This document shows, piece by piece, positions 49,400-52,076 of a DNA stretch of 52,076 nt; the stretch's first letter is position 1; every line of letters starts with the position of its first letter. A model generated the notes under the pieces. It saw nothing but the letters and a program-made list of their open reading frames with translations, ran no database searches and was not told the origin of the DNA. Location: the NCBI GenBank assembly GCA_017936765.1, contig JAGBEX010000037.1, forward strand, positions 1 to 52,076, in the 5' to 3' direction. This stretch comes from Clostridia bacterium. Its GTDB lineage: Bacteria > Bacillota > Clostridia > Christensenellales > Aristaeellaceae. Position numbers and translations under genes: made by a program.

Positions 49400-49972
49400 A
49401 TGCAGACGAAAAACATCATGATCGTGGGCGTGGGCGGCCAGGGCAGCCTGCTGGCCTCCAAGCTGCTGGGACGGCTGCTGCTCACCAAGGGCTATGACAT
49501 CAAGGTTTCCGAGGTCCATGGCATGAGCCAGCGCGGCGGCAGCGTGGTGACCTATGTCCGCTTTGGCGACAAGGTGTATTCTCCCGTCATCGACAAGGGC
49601 GAGGCTGACTACATCGTTTCCTTCGAGCTGCTGGAGGCCGCCCGCTGGACGGAATACCTGCGCAAGGGTGGCAAGATCGTCACCAACACCCAGCAGATCA
49701 ACCCCATGCCCGTCATTACCGGCGCTGCGGAATACCCCGCCGACCTGGTGAGCAAGATGCAGGCCGAGGGCATCCAGGTGGACGCCTTCGACGCCCTGAA
49801 GCTGGCCGAAGAAGCCGGCTCTGCCAAGGCCGTGAACATCGTTTTGATGGGCCACCTTTCCCGGAACTTTGATTTCACCCTGGACGAGTGGCTGGAAGCC
49901 ATCGAAAAGTCCGTGCCTGCCAAGTTCCTGGAAATGAACAAAAAGGCTTTTGTTCTCGGACGAGAAGCGTAA
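49400..49972 (+). CDS. iorB: Indolepyruvate:ferredoxin oxidoreductase, beta subunit
   Basis: A 190-residue gamma-domain-type subunit: NIMIVGVGGQGSLLASKLLG with the GxGGQG loop, KVSEVHGMSQRGGSVVTYVR and ADYIVSFELLEAAR are diagnostic of IorB and related KorC/VorC-like subunits. It completes the active site of IorA. The ATG at 49400 follows AAAGGAGGATTGACC. Confidence 0.95.
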   Translation: MQTKNIMIVGVGGQGSLLASKLLGRLLLTKGYDIKVSEVHGMSQRGGSVVTYVRFGDKVYSPVIDKGEADYIVSFELLEAARWTEYLRKGGKIVTNTQQINPMPVITGAAEYPADLVSKMQAEGIQVDAFDALKLAEEAGSAKAVNIVLMGHLSRNFDFTLDEWLEAIEKSVPAKFLEMNKKAFVLGREA

Positions 49973-50006
49973 TACATCTATCATCTTACAGAAGGAGGAC
50001 TGACCC

Positions 50007-51305
50007 ATGCCAAATTATTATCAGCCTGAGATCGAAACCGCGTCCCGCGAGCAGATCCTGGCCTGGCAGAACGAGCGTCTTGTCAAGCAGGTCCAGCACG
50101 TGTGGGACAACGTCCCCTACTACCGCCAGAAAATGGAAGAGAAGGGCGTGACCCCTGCGGACATCCAGTCCGTGGCCGACCTGCACAAGCTCCCCTTCCT
50201 CACCAAGGCCGACCTGCGTGATGCCTATCCCTATGGCCTGATGGGCAAGCCCAAGTCTGAATGCGTCCGCATCCAGTCCACCTCCGGCACCACCGGCCGC
50301 CGCGTGGTTGCCTTCTACACCCAGCACGACATCGACCTGTGGGAAGACTGCTGCGCCCGTGCCATTATGGCTGCTGGCGGCACCAAAGACGATGTGGTGC
50401 AGGTAGCCTATGGCTACGGCCTGTTCACCGGCGGCCCCGGCCTGAACGGCGGCTCCCACAAGGTGGGCTGCCTCACCCTGCCCATGTCCTCCGGCAACAC
50501 CGAGCGTCAGCTCCAGTTCATGACTGACCTGGAGGCCACCATCCTCTGCTGCACGCCCTCCTACGCCGCTTATCTGGCCGAGTCCATCCAGGAAGCTGGC
50601 CTGCGCGACAGGATCAAGCTCAAGGCCGGCATCTTCGGCGCCGAAGCCTGGAGCGAGGAAATGCGCCACGACATCGAGCAGAACCTGGGCATCAAGGCCT
50701 ACGATATTTATGGTCTCACCGAGACCTCCGGCCCCGGTGTGGCCTATGAATGCTCCGAGCAGACCGGTATGCACATCAATGAGGATCACTTCATCGCCGA
50801 GATCATTGACCCCGAGACCGGCGAAGTCCTGCCCGAAGGCTCCAAGGGTGAACTGGTCTTCACCTCCATCACCAAGGAAGCCTTCCCCCTGCTGCGCTAC
50901 CGCACCCGCGACATCTGCGTGCTGACCCGCAAGCCCTGCTCCTGCGGCCGCACCCATGTGAAGATGTCCAAGCCCATGGGCCGCAGCGACGATATGCTCA
51001 TCATCAAGGGCGTCAACGTCTTCCCCTCCCAGATCGAGACCGTGCTGCTGGAGCAGGGCTATCCGGCCAACTACCAGATCATCGTGGATCGCGTGAACCA
51101 TTCCGATACCCTGGAGGTCATGGTGGAAATGGCGCCCGACAAGTTCTCCGACTCCCTGGCCGAGATTGCCGAGCAGGAGAAGAAGCTGGTAGCCGCCCTG
51201 AAGACCATGCTGGGCATCTATGCCAAGGTACGCATCGTGTCCCCCAAGAGCATCACCCGCTCCGAGGGCAAGGCCGTGCGTATCATCGACAAGCGCAAGA
51301 TTTAA
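50007..51305 (+). CDS. paaK: Phenylacetate-CoA ligase
   Basis: A 432-residue PaaK-type ANL enzyme. Its N-terminus RLVKQVQHVWDNVPYYRQKM and TKADLRDAYPYGLM are typical. The P-loop is QSTSGTTGRRVVAFYT, followed by YDIYGLTETSGPGVAYEC, LLRYRTRDIC, a CSCGRTH zinc-like segment, GRSDDMLIIKGVNVFPSQIE and a C-terminal Lys in SEGKAVRI. It makes arylacetyl-CoA from arylacetate, the same thioester that IorAB makes or consumes. The start follows GAAGGAGGACTGACCC. Confidence 0.94.
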   Translation: MPNYYQPEIETASREQILAWQNERLVKQVQHVWDNVPYYRQKMEEKGVTPADIQSVADLHKLPFLTKADLRDAYPYGLMGKPKSECVRIQSTSGTTGRRVVAFYTQHDIDLWEDCCARAIMAAGGTKDDVVQVAYGYGLFTGGPGLNGGSHKVGCLTLPMSSGNTERQLQFMTDLEATILCCTPSYAAYLAESIQEAGLRDRIKLKAGIFGAEAWSEEMRHDIEQNLGIKAYDIYGLTETSGPGVAYECSEQTGMHINEDHFIAEIIDPETGEVLPEGSKGELVFTSITKEAFPLLRYRTRDICVLTRKPCSCGRTHVKMSKPMGRSDDMLIIKGVNVFPSQIETVLLEQGYPANYQIIVDRVNHSDTLEVMVEMAPDKFSDSLAEIAEQEKKLVAALKTMLGIYAKVRIVSPKSITRSEGKAVRIIDKRKI

Positions 51306-51317
51306 GGAGGCGACAAC

Positions 51318-51749
51318 ATGAGCGTTCATCAGATCTCTGTTTTCCTGGAAAACCGTGCCGGTCAGCTGGCGCAGATCACCCGCCTCCTGGCTGACAACGC
51401 CATCAATATGCGCGCCATCAACATCGCCGAAACCAAGGACTACGGCGTGCTGCGCCTCATCGTTGACGATAGCGAGAAGGCCACCAATGTGCTGCTGGGC
51501 GCAGGCTGCATCCTCAACATGACCCCCGTTACCGTGGTGGTCGTCCCCGACGAGGCCGGCGGCCTGGCCACCGTGCTGGACGTGCTGGCCGAGGGCAATA
51601 TCGACGTGGACTATATGTACTCCATGTTCCCCCATGCCGATAACAAGGCCTGCATGGTCTTCCGCCTCAAGGACGAAAACGCCTTCATCTCCCGCCTCAC
51701 CTCCCACGGCCTCCACGTCGCCACCAAAACAGAACTCGGCCTGAAATAA
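51318..51749 (+). CDS. Tandem ACT-domain protein
   Basis: A 143-residue protein of two ACT repeats: HQISVFLENRAGQLAQITRL (first) and VVVVPDEAGGLATVLDVLAE (second). ACT domains bind amino acids. In many anaerobes such a protein follows iorAB-paaK and is thought to sense an aromatic amino acid. The start follows TAAGGAGGCGACAAC, 12 bases after paaK. Confidence 0.92.
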   Translation: MSVHQISVFLENRAGQLAQITRLLADNAINMRAINIAETKDYGVLRLIVDDSEKATNVLLGAGCILNMTPVTVVVVPDEAGGLATVLDVLAEGNIDVDYMYSMFPHADNKACMVFRLKDENAFISRLTSHGLHVATKTELGLK

Positions 51750-52076
51750 CCAGAGAGGGCTCTGCCCTCTCTGGACTCTCCCGCCCAAGGGCGCTGCCCT
51801 TGGGAATCCCGCGAAGGGCCGTTCGGCCCTTTCGAAACCCATCCTGTGTGAGCATACAGGGTGGGTTTTCCTTTGGGGTCACGGCGCGAATACGGTCGCG
51901 CCGCGACGCGGTGAGAGTAACTAAGCCTCCCTCTCCGAGGTGAGCGATGCGAGCGTCGCCAGTGGCGACAAAAAGCGAGCTGAGCGAATCAACCGAAACA
52001 AGCGAGCTTGCTCGCGCCGATTGAGGTTGCGGATAGGTGGCAGCCGCTTGCGGCTGACGGAAGGAGTGGTTCTGCC
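51750..52076 (+). repeat. Intergenic multi-hairpin repeat, copy 2 (runs to the window end)
   Basis: No gene. Same series as copy 1: 51750-51760/51764-51774 (CCAGAGAGGGC arm), 51812-51820/51825-51834, 51835-51847/51856-51868 and 51883-51889/51896-51902 (GGCGCGA arm), ending GGCAGCCGCTTGCGGCTG. It has an extra hairpin at 51784-51792/51796-51804 and an inserted stretch 51941-52034 that itself contains the inverted repeats GTCGCC/GGCGAC and GCGAGC/GCTCGC. Confidence 0.85.

Overview
The window reads as a GC-rich chromosome segment of a spore-forming member of the Clostridia, probably a gut Oscillospirales/Christensenellales-type anaerobe. Supporting signs are a short SASP-like gene, a RsfA/Myb-like regulator, AGGAGG-type ribosome binding sites, a split Alg13/Alg14-type glycosyltransferase pair, an indolepyruvate:ferredoxin oxidoreductase operon, and hairpin-rich intergenic repeats. 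The assignment is inferred from gene content; no rRNA gene or lineage marker settles it. No insertion sequence, prophage or CRISPR array was seen.

Region 1 (1-14457, all on the minus strand) starts with the N-terminal part of ftsH, cut by the window edge, followed by a long exopolysaccharide (EPS) operon read from 14457 down to 1015. Its order is: HD-GYP domain fused to a priming sugar-phosphate transferase; MotA/ExbB-type channel protein fused to a degenerate EAL domain; MotB/ExbD-type anchor carrying prealbumin-like domains; Wzc-like chain-length/kinase protein; Wzy-like polymerase; Wzx-like flippase; GT4; polysaccharide deacetylase; VanZ-like protein; Alg14-like and Alg13-like pair; GT4. 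The first three genes are the most unusual part of the window. They put two c-di-GMP-type domains and a putative ion-driven transmembrane machine at the head of an EPS operon. A stand-alone GGDEF protein with an intact GGDEF motif lies at 40330-41385.

Region 2 (14692-26131, minus) holds a zinc-ribbon/TPR membrane protein, an HD hydrolase, HEAT-like and TPR proteins, Hsp33, a methyltransferase, a 51-residue SASP-like protein, a polytopic membrane protein, a P-loop kinase, an M42 aminopeptidase and a phosphoglucomutase-type enzyme. The last could supply sugar-1-phosphate for the EPS pathway and for glycogen metabolism.

Region 3 (26274-44260, mixed strands) contains a solute-binding-like protein, a Myb/SANT-like regulator, a sugar isomerase-type TIM barrel, two small hypothetical proteins, and a LacI-type regulator followed by malQ and glgP (alpha-glucan breakdown). 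It continues with a DegV protein, a truncated GH31-like gene, an NMT1/THI5-type ABC transporter, tRNA-Val(GAC), the GGDEF protein, an uncharacterised glycosidase-like TIM-barrel protein and an amidohydrolase.

Region 4 (44346-51749, plus) is one operon: AMP-forming acyl-CoA ligase, sodium:solute symporter, iorA, iorB, phenylacetate-CoA ligase and a tandem ACT protein. It fits interconversion of aromatic amino-acid 2-oxo acids and arylacetates. Two copies of a multi-hairpin intergenic element (36311-36533 and 51750 to the window end) follow the DegV and ACT genes. Their stems differ by compensatory base changes, and copy 2 carries an extra hairpin and a roughly 94-bp insertion.
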